Assembly (NCBI RefSeq): GCF_026319305.1
Contig: NZ_JAPDMV010000010.1
Coordinates: forward strand, 1-64,000
Origin: Methylophaga sp. OBS4
Lineage (GTDB): Bacteria > Pseudomonadota > Gammaproteobacteria > Nitrosococcales > Methylophagaceae
Direction: 5' to 3'
Length of the DNA stretch: 64,000 bases
Below, piece by piece: positions 46,751 to 55,563 of the stretch (the first letter of the stretch is position 1; every line of letters begins with the position of its first letter). The position numbers and the translations under genes were made by a program. Under the pieces are notes generated by a model, which was given only the letters and a program-made list of their open reading frames with translations, ran no database searches and had not been told where the DNA came from.

Positions 46751-47796
46751 CCAGTTGTTTCAGTGACCGACCGCAGCTCGGCGATTGACTCAGGTGGTTC
46801 CCGGAACATCACAAAACTGCCGGTTACCGTTAGAATCAGACCTACAATGAAATACCACTCCGGTAATTCCAGCGTTACGGCGGCCACAAAAATAACGGCG
46901 AACACCCCGTAGAGATTGCCGATGGCCTCGCCACGCCCGACGCCGATTAAGGAAAAGCTTTTATAAAACGAGGTATAACAATAAGCGTGACATACGGAGG
47001 CCAGCAACATCCATTTCATTGCATCAATTGATGCCACGGTCTCTACAAGCAGGTGCATAACCGGCAAATCAGTAAACAACATCAGCAACGGCAGAATTAA
47101 CACACCCCAAAACAGGATTTCAAACGTAAAGCGGCACTGAATGCCGACATCAGGATCAGTGACATCCATGGCTCTGGAAGCCACCGCCCCCTCCGCTCCC
47201 CAGCCAATGGCGGACATAATGCCGCCTGCATAGCCAAGCCAGGCATAACCGCCCATCAGGTCTTCACCAAACAAACCCGGACCGTAAATCACCACCCCGC
47301 CCATAATAATGATAGCCATGCCTAAAGCCGCTTGTGCCGATATCTTTTCGTGATACCACAAACGGGCAATCACTGCCCCCACTACCGGATAGAACAAGGA
47401 AGTCACCGCGGCAAAAACCGGCCCGACAAAGCCCATCGCCATATAGGATCCGAAGATCGCCATGGGACCGCCAAATAAAGAGGCCAACGCATACCACTTG
47501 GAAATTTTCCGAAACCGCACCAAAGTGCGGCCATAGTCTTTTAATTTACCAAGACTGCCATTCCATAATGCCAGGAAAATAAATACCGCGATGGCATGCA
47601 GCCAGGTCATCACCGCAGTGGCAACAAGCCGATGGGCTTGTTGATCCGGGCCGATGGCTGAATAGGGATATTCATACCACAGCGCCGTACCGGGAATATA
47701 CCAGGCGCCCCATAACACTGCCGTCCACAACGCCCAGGTAAATCCCCAGCGCTGGTTACGGGCATAATGCCGTTTCAGTGCATCTTCTGAATACAT
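46747..47796 (-). CDS. EamA/DMT-family transporter
   Basis: 349 residues with about ten membrane helices in two EamA-like halves (for example LFGGPMAIFGSYMAMGFVGPVFAA and LGMAIIIMGGVVIYGPGLFG; each shown in part). A soluble N-terminus (MYSEDALKRHYARNQRWGFT) precedes helix 1. It begins 18 bases after ribBA and overlaps the next gene, so it is part of folE2-ribBA-this-46463-gdx. Substrate unknown; export or import of a metabolite linked to riboflavin or folate is possible but unsupported by motif. Confidence 0.8.
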   Translation of the reverse strand: MYSEDALKRHYARNQRWGFTWALWTAVLWGAWYIPGTALWYEYPYSAIGPDQQAHRLVATAVMTWLHAIAVFIFLALWNGSLGKLKDYGRTLVRFRKISKWYALASLFGGPMAIFGSYMAMGFVGPVFAAVTSLFYPVVGAVIARLWYHEKISAQAALGMAIIIMGGVVIYGPGLFGEDLMGGYAWLGYAGGIMSAIGWGAEGAVASRAMDVTDPDVGIQCRFTFEILFWGVLILPLLMLFTDLPVMHLLVETVASIDAMKWMLLASVCHAYCYTSFYKSFSLIGVGRGEAIGNLYGVFAVIFVAAVTLELPEWYFIVGLILTVTGSFVMFREPPESIAELRSVTETTG

Positions 47797-47814
47797 AACC
47801 GCCCCTGGGTGGGT

Positions 47815-48975
47815 TTAGCTTTGTGCTGTGTCGGCTACGCGCAATTTCGGCAACATGTCAGGCAACAGGAATTCCGCCACGGTCAGGCCAAAGCCGCTCA
47901 TGCTGGGAATCTTTCTGGGCCAGGTCAGCAAAGACATTTTGTTTATGCCCAAATCTTTCAGAATCTGGGCGCCGATGCCATAGTGTTTCAGTTGATAATC
48001 GTCCGGCAATTGGGGCTGCCCGGTGATTTGTGTCAACCAGTCATCATCATCGCCCTTCAGCAACACCAACACGCCATGCCCGGCTTGCTGAATAGTCTGC
48101 ATCGCCTCAGCTACACTCCAGCTATGTCCGTGTCTGTCATTATCAAGCAAATCGAAACTGTTCAGCGGTGCATGTACACGGACCAGGGTGGAATATTTTG
48201 ATTGCGGCTCACCGTATACCAGTGCCAAATGGATTTGCTGGGTGGTGAGGTCACGATAAGTCGATAGCTCAAACTGGCCGTAAGCTGTATTGATGCTGCG
48301 CTGGTGTTCACGTTTTACCAGTTGCTCAGTCTGGTTGCGATATTCGATCAAGTCGGCAATCGTCCCCACTTTGAGTTCATGGGCTTCAGCAAAACGTAAC
48401 AGATCAGGCATTCTTGCCATGGTGCCATCTTCATTCATGATTTCGCAGATAACCGAGGCCGGTTCCAATCCGGCTAACAGCGTCAAATCACAGCCTGCTT
48501 CGGTATGCCCGGCCCTCGCCAGCACGCCACCCGTTTGTGCCATCAAAGGAAAGATATGACCGGGCCTGACAATATCCGCCGGTTTGGCATCAGCGGCCAC
48601 AGCAGCTTGTACGGTACGCGCTCTGTCTGCGGTGGAAATACCGGTAGTCACCCCTTCCGCCGCTTCTATCGAGACGGTGAAGTTGGTACCGAGACTGGCC
48701 CGGTTATGTCGAACCATCAGCGGTAAATCAAGCTGACGGCAACGTTGTTCACTCAAAGTCAGGCAAATCAGGCCTCTGGCAAAACGTGCCATAAAGTTGA
48801 TGTGTTCCGCCGTGACAAATTCTGCGGCCATGATGAGGTCGCCCTCATTCTCCCGGTCCTCATCATCCATCAGCACAACCATCTTACCTTGACGAATATC
48901 GTCAATAATCTCCTCAACCGGTGAAATCCGGCGCTGAGACTGTTTTGGTGCAAACGGAATAGTTAGACTGTTCAT
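47815..48975 (-). CDS. ribBA: 3,4-dihydroxy-2-butanone-4-phosphate synthase with degenerate GTP-cyclohydrolase II domain
   Basis: 386 residues. The N-terminal RibB domain is intact ([27 protein letters not shown]). In the C-terminal half the GCHII zinc site, normally three Cys around LTGDVFGS and CDCG, is replaced by [14 protein letters not shown], so no zinc ligands remain. Only the RibB activity (carbon unit of lumazine) is expected, a common state in gammaproteobacteria. It starts 11 bases after folE2. Confidence 0.88.
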   Translation of the reverse strand: MNSLTIPFAPKQSQRRISPVEEIIDDIRQGKMVVLMDDEDRENEGDLIMAAEFVTAEHINFMARFARGLICLTLSEQRCRQLDLPLMVRHNRASLGTNFTVSIEAAEGVTTGISTADRARTVQAAVAADAKPADIVRPGHIFPLMAQTGGVLARAGHTEAGCDLTLLAGLEPASVICEIMNEDGTMARMPDLLRFAEAHELKVGTIADLIEYRNQTEQLVKREHQRSINTAYGQFELSTYRDLTTQQIHLALVYGEPQSKYSTLVRVHAPLNSFDLLDNDRHGHSWSVAEAMQTIQQAGHGVLVLLKGDDDDWLTQITGQPQLPDDYQLKHYGIGAQILKDLGINKMSLLTWPRKIPSMSGFGLTVAEFLLPDMLPKLRVADTAQS

Positions 48976-48986
48976 GGCATGTCCCC

Positions 48987-49775
48987 TTACAGGCGGTCAA
49001 TCATTGCATAGGCTGAGTGGTTGTGAATCGACTCGAAATTTTCGCATTCAACTTTAAAACCCGACACGGCCGTATTTTTATCCAGGGTGCCGGCAATATC
49101 TCTGACCAGATCCTCGACAAATTTCGGATTATCGTAGGCGAATTCGGTGACATATTTCTCATCCGGCCGTTTCAACAGACCATAAAGCTGGCTCGAGGCC
49201 TGCTCTTCCACCGCACCGATCAACTGATCCAGAGACAGGCTGTCGTCCATGTTAACTTCAACCGTAACCAGAGAACGCTGGTTATGAGCGCCATACGCGG
49301 AAATCTTCTTTGAACAGGGGCACAGGCTGGTCACCGGAATCTCGGCCTTTACTGTCAGGCTGAAATCGGTGCCCATACCGGCCGCCAGCGTTACGTCATA
49401 ATCCATCATGCTTTTCACCCCGGAGACGGGGGCGGCTTTACTGATGAAAAATGGAAAACGCATTTCGACATGGCCGACTTCGGCTTCCAGCAGCTGTAAC
49501 ATGTCCTGCATAAACACTTTCATGCTGCCGACTGAGAAAACCTGCTGTGGACGCTCAAGCAGTTCAATAAAGCGAGACATATGTGTGCCTTTGACATCAT
49601 GCGGCAGTTGCACATACATACTGAAATCGGCCACAACACGAATGGGGCCTTGATCATCGCTTTCAAAATAAATGGGATAACGTAACGATTTGATACCCAC
49701 CTGGTCTATGGCCAGCTGACGCTTGTCAGGGGTGTTTTGTACATCTTCCAGACCGGTGTTAAGAGGCAAATTCAT
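48987..49775 (-). CDS. folE2: GTP cyclohydrolase FolE2 (type IB)
   Basis: 262 residues from the ATG at 49775 (AAGGAT upstream); the frame extends further with no site. The COG1469 signature is present: MRFPFFISKAAPVSG, SLCPCSKKISAYGAHNQRS (metal-binding Cys) and FVEDLVRDIAGTL. It makes 7,8-dihydroneopterin triphosphate for folate. Type IB enzymes can use metals other than zinc and replace FolE when zinc is scarce. Here it fits folate demand of the DmmD- and MgdC-type proteins. First gene of the folE2-ribBA operon. Confidence 0.92.
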   Translation of the reverse strand: MNLPLNTGLEDVQNTPDKRQLAIDQVGIKSLRYPIYFESDDQGPIRVVADFSMYVQLPHDVKGTHMSRFIELLERPQQVFSVGSMKVFMQDMLQLLEAEVGHVEMRFPFFISKAAPVSGVKSMMDYDVTLAAGMGTDFSLTVKAEIPVTSLCPCSKKISAYGAHNQRSLVTVEVNMDDSLSLDQLIGAVEEQASSQLYGLLKRPDEKYVTEFAYDNPKFVEDLVRDIAGTLDKNTAVSGFKVECENFESIHNHSAYAMIDRL

Positions 49776-49832
49776 AACGTTTATCCTTATCTGTAGACTT
49801 CGTTTAGTCATTGAAATCTGTTGATTATCCTC

Positions 49833-49910
49833 AAAAAAAAGGAGGGTGAACTTACCGCTGCCACTTATTTATCGCCATTGAGAACGTATGCTGGCTGCGG
49901 CAGTTCACCC
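49833..49910 (-). other. Long hairpin with U-tract upstream of folE2
   Basis: On the minus strand GGGTGAACT and AGTTCACCC form a perfect 9-bp stem (49902-49910 with 49844-49852), extended inward by CCGC/GCGG and GCC/GGC and capped by a 30-base loop. TCC and then a run of eight T follow. It is either a terminator for transcription coming from 50147, or an attenuator in the folE2 leader. It does not match the THF-II or FMN riboswitch consensus as I remember them. Confidence 0.6.
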
Positions 49911-49946
49911 CCAACGTCCCAACGAGAGACCGGTTAGAGGATAACC

Positions 49947-50051
49947 ATGAAGAAGCTGAGTCTGAATCATCAAACTAAAGCCTCGATTTGGATTATCCAA
50001 GGCTGCAAGGTCAGTCACAATTCCAAAGAAGGATTACTACCAATGGGTTAG
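49947..50051 (+). CDS. Possible 34-residue small ORF
   Basis: ATG at 49947 with AGAGGA 6 bases before it, ending at TAG 50049-50051. The peptide (MKKLSLNHQTKASIWIIQGC and 14 more residues) has no recognised family and no membrane helix. It is the only plus-strand candidate in a minus-strand region, so it may be chance. Included because of its ribosome site and the hairpin upstream. Confidence 0.2.
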   Translation: MKKLSLNHQTKASIWIIQGCKVSHNSKEGLLPMG

Positions 50052-50146
50052 TAAGGCCTTGTGAACTGAGTTATAAAAAACCCTGCCAAGCAAAGTGCAG
50101 CTGACAATCTTGCATTCGCCACGCTGCTGACAACGCAATGGCCAGA

Positions 50147-50431
50147 TTAATTTTGCTGTGCCAGCGTCCAACGCAGCCGCGCCCACATATACGCATCCAT
50201 GACTGACAAGGCGTAGATAAAAACACCACCGGCGAACTGGCCAACCAAAGAAACATCCGGCGCAGCCAAATTAAAAGTGATCACACCGAGCACCATCATG
50301 AAAAATACCATCATTAAACCGCGCATCGGTGCATGATTAAGCACCTGCCCGACACCGGGTAACACAATCGCTACGGCAAGTACCAGGTAGGGATGAATCG
50401 GTCTGGATTGTTTCTGAATAGCCTGACTCAT
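50147..50431 (-). CDS. Small membrane protein with about three helices
   Basis: 94 residues: a short basic N-terminus (SQAIQKQSRPIHP), helices LVLAVAIVLPGVGQVL, MMVFFMMVLGVITFNLA and a third at LVGQFAGGVFIYALSV, then MDAYMWARLRW. Unrecognised family. The start overlaps the stop of the gene at 50428 (ATGA), so the two are translated together. Confidence 0.6.
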   Translation of the reverse strand: MSQAIQKQSRPIHPYLVLAVAIVLPGVGQVLNHAPMRGLMMVFFMMVLGVITFNLAAPDVSLVGQFAGGVFIYALSVMDAYMWARLRWTLAQQN

Positions 50432-51096
50432 GGGTTTTCGCCTCCATCCAGATTGTATTGCAACCGTTGTAACTGACGCGCCAATGCCGCCACCTGATCC
50501 GAATCAATCGGGTTGTCATCAAAATGCACCGAACGCAACAGTAAATAATTTCCCCTGTCGGCCTGACGAATCAGATAAGTCAGGCGAACAGCATCCGGTG
50601 TTATCAGTAATTCTTTGGTTTTTTCATCGGCAAACAAAGTCCGGACATCGGCATCGATGGCCTGCAAGTCCGGCGTCACATCCCGACTCATATAACGGGC
50701 ATGTTCAGGCCAGCCAGCCAGCGGCTTGACTGGCTGAGACCATTGCCACGACGGACTATAAAACTCGGTATTCTGCGGCCGTACCAGAATATCGAGACTG
50801 CCGGTTGTGGCAGAAGTATTACGCTCCAGTTTGATATGCAACCACATCACCGGAATCTTACGGGCAGTCAGATTATCCACCTCGACCCGCAAAGACAGGG
50901 GAGTCTGGTTGAAAAAGCCACGTATCGAAGCATAACCGGCAGCATTAAAACGTGTCTCACTGACAGTCATGACCTTGCCACAACTGTCAAGTAAGCTCGC
51001 ACGCGATTGAATCACCTGCCGGTGATGTTGTTTATATAACCACCACAAGGCGAAACTGAACACAATGGCCAGCATAAAGACGATAAGTTCAGACAT
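50428..51096 (-). CDS. Membrane-anchored protein of unknown function
   Basis: 222 residues. One N-terminal helix (LIVFMLAIVFSFALWWLY) followed by a basic stretch and a soluble, beta-rich domain of about 180 residues. No family recognised. It starts the two-gene set with 50147. Upstream lies the terminator of the Usp gene, so these two genes probably have their own promoter in the 51097-51172 gap. Confidence 0.55.
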   Translation of the reverse strand: MSELIVFMLAIVFSFALWWLYKQHHRQVIQSRASLLDSCGKVMTVSETRFNAAGYASIRGFFNQTPLSLRVEVDNLTARKIPVMWLHIKLERNTSATTGSLDILVRPQNTEFYSPSWQWSQPVKPLAGWPEHARYMSRDVTPDLQAIDADVRTLFADEKTKELLITPDAVRLTYLIRQADRGNYLLLRSVHFDDNPIDSDQVAALARQLQRLQYNLDGGENP

Positions 51097-51172
51097 AGTG
51101 ACCGCTCCGTCTCAGCATAAAAGTTAATTGAATAAACATCGGTAACTCCTTTGGAAAACAGCAAAAGATCGT

Positions 51173-51214
51173 AAAAAAGACCCCGCAGCCAGTTTGCTGC
51201 ACTCACTGCGGGGC
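51173..51214 (-). terminator. Intrinsic terminator after the Usp gene
   Basis: On the minus strand GGCCCCGCAG pairs with CTGCGGGGTC around a loop and is followed by TTTTTTAC. It ends the transcript of the permease-Usp operon just past the Usp stop. Confidence 0.85.
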
Positions 51215-51221
51215 CAACGGA

Positions 51222-51650
51222 CTAGCGCACCACCGTTACCGGGCAATGCGCCTTGCTGATAACCTGCTCGGCAATAGAACCGAGCAGCACCTTGGAGACA
51301 CCTGTACGTCCCACCGAACCAGTTACCACATGATCGTGATCATTCTCTTCGGCATAATTAATAATTGCCGCCGCAATGTTGTGTCCCGGCACCGTGGTGC
51401 AGAATACCGGTCGCAAACCATGCTGATGGGCTTTCTCCATCGCCTGATGTAACTCCATCTGAAGCTGATCAGATGCTGCATTGAGCACATTGGAGTCCCA
51501 GAAGTAGGAATGAGACACATCATTTTCGGTAGGCATCATCACATGAATAAATGTCAGTTCCGCCTTAGCCAGCAGCGCCAATTCAATGGCAAACTCAATT
51601 GCTTTTTCAGCACTGTGAGAACCATCTGTTGCACATAGTATTTTTTTCAT
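51222..51650 (-). CDS. Universal stress protein (UspA family)
   Basis: 142 residues, standard single-domain Usp length. Starts KKILCATDGSHSAEKA and ends with the nucleotide-binding motif VTGSVGRTGVSKVLLGSIAE. This glycine-rich loop (GxxG-x9-GS) means it probably binds ATP. It follows the APC permease by 14 bases (GGAGGAGG site), so its role is likely tied to that transporter, perhaps as a regulatory subunit. Confidence 0.9.
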   Translation of the reverse strand: MKKILCATDGSHSAEKAIEFAIELALLAKAELTFIHVMMPTENDVSHSYFWDSNVLNAASDQLQMELHQAMEKAHQHGLRPVFCTTVPGHNIAAAIINYAEENDHDHVVTGSVGRTGVSKVLLGSIAEQVISKAHCPVTVVR

Positions 51651-51664
51651 TTCTGCCTCCTCCT

Positions 51665-53095
51665 TTAATAACCTTTAGGCCGTGGCCAAGGCATGGTGAA
51701 CTGATCACCGCGTTTCACAAACTGATAACGACGCATCACAAACCACACCGATGCTACGATGTAGAAAGCCATGATCGACAACAGCGAAGCGCCGTAACCG
51801 AGGAAGGTGGCGAAATAAACCACTGAACACAGACCCAGCAATGTCAGTGCCGGAATCGGATGGAACGGATGGATATAGCCACGTTTGATCACATCCAGTG
51901 GCCACATTTTTCTGAACCGGATCATATTGAAGGACATAAAGGTATAGCCCAGCAAACCCGACAGAATGGAGAAAGTGATCACCTGATCCAGCAGACCGGT
52001 AAAGGCAAACGAGACTGCGATGGGAATCAAAAAGATAATGGCGCGGTACGGTGTCCGGTAATGCGGATGAATCGCCCCGAACCAGGTTGGCATATAACGG
52101 TCACGCCCCATCGAAAACCAGGCCCGTGCCGCATCATTGATACAGCCATTGGCAGAGGCAATCGCCGCAAACATGGTGCCGATAAACAGCACAACCTGCA
52201 AAGAAGGATTACCAATAATGGATGCCGCATCATATAACGGTGTGGTCGCCTGTCCCAGGTATTGCCAAGGCATCAGACCGGTTGCGATATACCAGGTCAA
52301 TGTCGCGGCCACCAGCAGCGTCAGAATCCCGCCGATGGTACCCAGTGGAATAGCCCTGCCCGCGCTGCGCACTTCTTCTGCAGCCTGACAAGTGCCTTCA
52401 ATACCCAGGTAATACCACATACCGAACTGTAACGCCGCCACAACCCCAATCCAGCCATAAGGCAGTTCAGTCAATAAATCACTGTGCTTGAGGATGTTGC
52501 CCGGATTAAGCGGATCACTGCCGACAAACAAGGCAATAATCGCCAAAAAGGCAAACAGCGTAATGACAAAATTCACCGTCAGGGTCATAAACACCCCGCG
52601 GTAATTCAGCCAGGCCAGAAAAGCAATGGTCAACACCACAAACGGCTGCGGACTCAGATCAGCATAGCCGGTTGCTGAAGCCACCGCTGCCATCAAATCC
52701 CCGACTATCAGCGCATCTGCCGCTTCCAGCATGGTATAGGCCATCACCAGGTACAAACCCACATTAAAGGCCATAAGTGGTCCGATAATATGCTTGGCCT
52801 GGGTATATTGCCCGCCAGCTGCCGCCACGGTTGAAGTCACTTCGGAGTCAATCATCGCCACGCAGCTGTACAGCAAACCAATCACCCAGCAGGCAATCAA
52901 CGCACCATAAGCACCGCCCTTGGCAACCGAAAAGTTCCAGCCCATAAACTCACCGACCAGAACGATACCGACGCCCAGCGCCCAAACATGAAACGGGTTC
53001 AACACTTTCAGCATCGAAATGCGTGGTTGAGTCCCCGTTACAGACGTAGATGTACTCTGTTTTGCAGTCCCTGTAGTAGACGTTGATGTACTCAT
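51665..53095 (-). CDS. APC-superfamily permease (ethanolamine-permease-like), candidate methylamine importer
   Basis: 476 residues with about 12 membrane helices. APC motifs: VLVGEFMGWNFSVAKGGAYG at helix 1, CQAAEEVRSAGRAIP in the conserved loop after helix 6, and HPHYRTPYRAIIF later. Likeness to the ethanolamine-permease group is by eye. Overlaps the stop of a 59-residue membrane protein (ATGA). Position next to mgsC of the methylamine pathway makes methylamine a reasonable substrate guess. Followed by Usp. Confidence 0.82.
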   Translation of the reverse strand: MSTSTSTTGTAKQSTSTSVTGTQPRISMLKVLNPFHVWALGVGIVLVGEFMGWNFSVAKGGAYGALIACWVIGLLYSCVAMIDSEVTSTVAAAGGQYTQAKHIIGPLMAFNVGLYLVMAYTMLEAADALIVGDLMAAVASATGYADLSPQPFVVLTIAFLAWLNYRGVFMTLTVNFVITLFAFLAIIALFVGSDPLNPGNILKHSDLLTELPYGWIGVVAALQFGMWYYLGIEGTCQAAEEVRSAGRAIPLGTIGGILTLLVAATLTWYIATGLMPWQYLGQATTPLYDAASIIGNPSLQVVLFIGTMFAAIASANGCINDAARAWFSMGRDRYMPTWFGAIHPHYRTPYRAIIFLIPIAVSFAFTGLLDQVITFSILSGLLGYTFMSFNMIRFRKMWPLDVIKRGYIHPFHPIPALTLLGLCSVVYFATFLGYGASLLSIMAFYIVASVWFVMRRYQFVKRGDQFTMPWPRPKGY

Positions 53096-53271
53096 TTGTC
53101 TTCCCCTTCTCGTTTGATTTCCTCCATCAACTCATCCGCACCCTCACGGGAACTGACCAGCAGATCTTCATCAAACTGACGCGACACACTGACGGCATCG
53201 GCCAGAATCCAGAGCAGCAGCACCGCGGAAATAATCCAGGCGGCATAGCTCAATAATTCCCAATAAATCAT
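53092..53271 (-). CDS. 59-residue single-helix membrane protein in the permease operon
   Basis: Starts MIYWELLSYAAWIISAVLLL and continues WILADAVSVSRQFDEDLLVS and 19 more: one membrane helix, then a charged cytoplasmic tail ending EEIKREGEDK. It overlaps both neighbours by ATGA (upstream gene stop at 53268, permease start at 53095). This tight coupling shows it is a real gene and probably an accessory subunit of the permease. No family recognised. Confidence 0.75.
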   Translation of the reverse strand: MIYWELLSYAAWIISAVLLLWILADAVSVSRQFDEDLLVSSREGADELMEEIKREGEDK

Positions 53272-53687
53272 CTTGCACTCTCCTGTTCATTAGCCTGATT
53301 GCCGGCGGCACCGAATTTTTCGTCAATTACCTCACGGTATTGCCTGTCAGAGACACGCAAGACAAAAAAGAAGTAGCCGATAATTACCAAAGCCGTGATA
53401 ATCAGCATCAGCGGATTTATGGTGTAATCAAACTTGTCGTTGATAATCTCAGCCGCAGCAGCCACATCTAAACCGAGCTTTTGCCACTGTTCCTGTTCAA
53501 CGGGGGAGACATTAAGTGATTCCCAGGTGATGACCTGAGCGGAGATCGTTTCATCGGGGGCAGATTTAGCAGCCGATTCGAGAAACAAGGGGATATACAG
53601 ACTGACATAAACTAATACAAGAATGAACAGGCTATCGAATAACTGGCCACGCTTGTTCTGTATTTTGGGTATATACATATTGGACAT
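53268..53687 (-). CDS. Two-helix membrane protein with a periplasmic domain in the permease operon
   Basis: 139 residues. Helix 1 (SLFILVLVYVSLYIPLFL), a probable periplasmic loop of about 55 residues rich in acidic residues (SAPDETISAQVITWESLNVS), helix 2 (INPLMLIITALVIIGYFFFV) and a charged tail. It overlaps the 59-residue gene. The operon reads 54007, this gene, 53271, permease, Usp. Function unknown; the loop could sense or capture substrate. Confidence 0.7.
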   Translation of the reverse strand: MSNMYIPKIQNKRGQLFDSLFILVLVYVSLYIPLFLESAAKSAPDETISAQVITWESLNVSPVEQEQWQKLGLDVAAAAEIINDKFDYTINPLMLIITALVIIGYFFFVLRVSDRQYREVIDEKFGAAGNQANEQESAR

Positions 53688-53716
53688 AGCTTTTCCTCAT
53701 TAATAAACTCATCACA

Positions 53717-54007
53717 TTATTTTTTGGCCGCCCGATTTTCATCGAGATGCTTGATATCCAGTGTGTAAATGAAGTCCTTATCTTCCGCGTAGTGTTTGGT
53801 CATCGCTGCTACTGACGCAGTATTGAAAAGCACTAACAACGCACTGGCAATAATCATCACCGTTCTTATGAACGGATCTTCCACAATGCTTAAGATACTA
53901 ATGAGGACGAAGCCTATAGCCAGCCAGAGTAAAATAATATCCGACCAGGCCATAATACAGTCCCGTATATACATATTTTGTATACGTTTTTTTAAATTAT
54001 TATTCAT
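53717..54007 (-). CDS. Small two-helix membrane protein, first gene of the permease operon
   Basis: 96 residues, start at the ATG with GAGGAA 7 bases upstream. Two membrane helices (WSDIILLWLAIGFVLISIL, then a second, VMIIASALLVLFNTAS) and a C-terminal polar tail ending ENRAAKK. No family recognised. About 200 bp downstream of mgsC, in a gap that shows no clear terminator, so read-through from the mgs operon is possible. Confidence 0.65.
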   Translation of the reverse strand: MNNNLKKRIQNMYIRDCIMAWSDIILLWLAIGFVLISILSIVEDPFIRTVMIIASALLVLFNTASVAAMTKHYAEDKDFIYTLDIKHLDENRAAKK

Positions 54008-54206
54008 GGTTTATTCCTCTCTCTTTTTTTATATTTAGTTAATAACTACACTGATTCCTCCTCTATGAAATAAATCAAATAAAAAAGAAAAGGACTGATG
54101 CCACCATGAAAAAACACACTTAAATTGACGGGGTAAGGATCTTTTTAAGTAGGTTTAATCAAAGCAGCACCAGCCCTTGTCTCGATTGCTCTAAAAAAAC
54201 GGTTTA

Positions 54207-55538
54207 TCAGAACTGCTGCTGACCCGGAATCCAGCTGGTACCCGCCAGAGGTACTTTCGCCATCGCAGCCGACTCAACAGTCAATGCCACCAGATCTTCA
54301 GGTTCAAGATTACGCAAATCGTTTTTACCGCAGGCTCTGGCCAGGGTTTGTGCTTCCAATGTCAACACACGCAGATAGTTAGCTAAACGACGGCCTCCCT
54401 CAATGGGATCCATTCTTTTCATTAACTCCGGATCCTGAGTTGAAATACCGGCAGGATCTTTGCCATCGTGATAATCATCATAGAAACCGGCAGCTGAACC
54501 GATCTTCTTGAACTCTTCATCATAAATCGGATCGTTATCACCCAAAGCGACCATAGCTGCAGTACCAATGGCTACCGCGTCGGCGCCCAGTGCCATACAT
54601 TTGGCAACATCTGCACCATTGCGAATACCGCCGGACACAATCAGCTGAACCTTACGGTGCATGCCCATTTCCTGCAGAGCCTGAACGGCAAGAGGAATAG
54701 CAGCCAACGTTGGTATGCCCACATGTTCGATGAATACTTCTTGTGTTGCAGCAGTACCACCTTGCATACCATCTACAACAATGACATCAGCACCGGCTTT
54801 CACAGCGAGTTTCACATCGTAATAAGTACGTGTTGCACCCACTTTGATGTAAATCGGTACCTGCCAATCAGTGATCTCACGCAACTCATGAATTTTGATA
54901 GCCAGATCATCCGGTCCGGTCCAGTCAGGGTGACGACAGGCAGAACGCTGATCGACGCCCATCGGCAGTGTGCGCATTTTAGCGACGCGTTCGGTAATTT
55001 TCTGGTCGAGCAACATACCGCCACCACCAGGTTTGGCACCCTGGCCCAGTACCACTTCTATCGCATCGGCTTTACGCAGATCATCCGGGTTCATGCCGTA
55101 ACGTGATGGCAAGATTTGATAAACCAGTTTTGTAGAGTGACCACGTTCTTCCTGAGTCATCCCGCCGTCACCGGTAGTCGTAGAAGTACCCACTGCGGAG
55201 GCACCCCGGCCAAGCGCTTCCTTGGCATGTGCTGAAAGGGCACCAAAACTCATGCCTGCAATCGTCACCGGGATATCAAGTTCAATCGGTTTCTTGGCAA
55301 AGCGGGTACCGAGTTTCACTGAGGTATTGCATTTTTCACGATAGCCTTCCAGCGGATAACGAGACATGCTCGCTCCCAGGAACAGCAAATCGTCAAAATG
55401 TGGCAGCTTGCGCTTGGCACCAAAACCACGAATATCGTAGATGCCTGTGTCCGCTGCACGGCGGATTTCAGACATGGACAGACGGTCGAAAGTCGCTGAT
55501 TCACGAAGTTCGGTAGTTCGTTTGATTCTTTCACTCAT
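54207..55538 (-). CDS. mgsC: N-methylglutamate synthase subunit C (FMN-dependent glutamate-synthase domain)
   Basis: 443 residues of the FMN-binding alpha/beta barrel of glutamate synthase: IAGMSFGALSAHAKEALGRG, STTTGDGGMTQEERGHSTK, EVVLGQGAKPGGGGML, KVGATRTYYDV, VDGMQGGTAATQEV and VSGGIRNGADVAKCMALGAD. In MgsABC it combines methylamine delivered from gamma-glutamylmethylamide with glutamate carbon to make N-methylglutamate. Third subunit gene; GAGGAA precedes the ATG. Confidence 0.92.
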   Translation of the reverse strand: MSERIKRTTELRESATFDRLSMSEIRRAADTGIYDIRGFGAKRKLPHFDDLLFLGASMSRYPLEGYREKCNTSVKLGTRFAKKPIELDIPVTIAGMSFGALSAHAKEALGRGASAVGTSTTTGDGGMTQEERGHSTKLVYQILPSRYGMNPDDLRKADAIEVVLGQGAKPGGGGMLLDQKITERVAKMRTLPMGVDQRSACRHPDWTGPDDLAIKIHELREITDWQVPIYIKVGATRTYYDVKLAVKAGADVIVVDGMQGGTAATQEVFIEHVGIPTLAAIPLAVQALQEMGMHRKVQLIVSGGIRNGADVAKCMALGADAVAIGTAAMVALGDNDPIYDEEFKKIGSAAGFYDDYHDGKDPAGISTQDPELMKRMDPIEGGRRLANYLRVLTLEAQTLARACGKNDLRNLEPEDLVALTVESAAMAKVPLAGTSWIPGQQQF

Positions 55539-55563
55539 TGTATTTTCCTCGCAAAATCAACCA

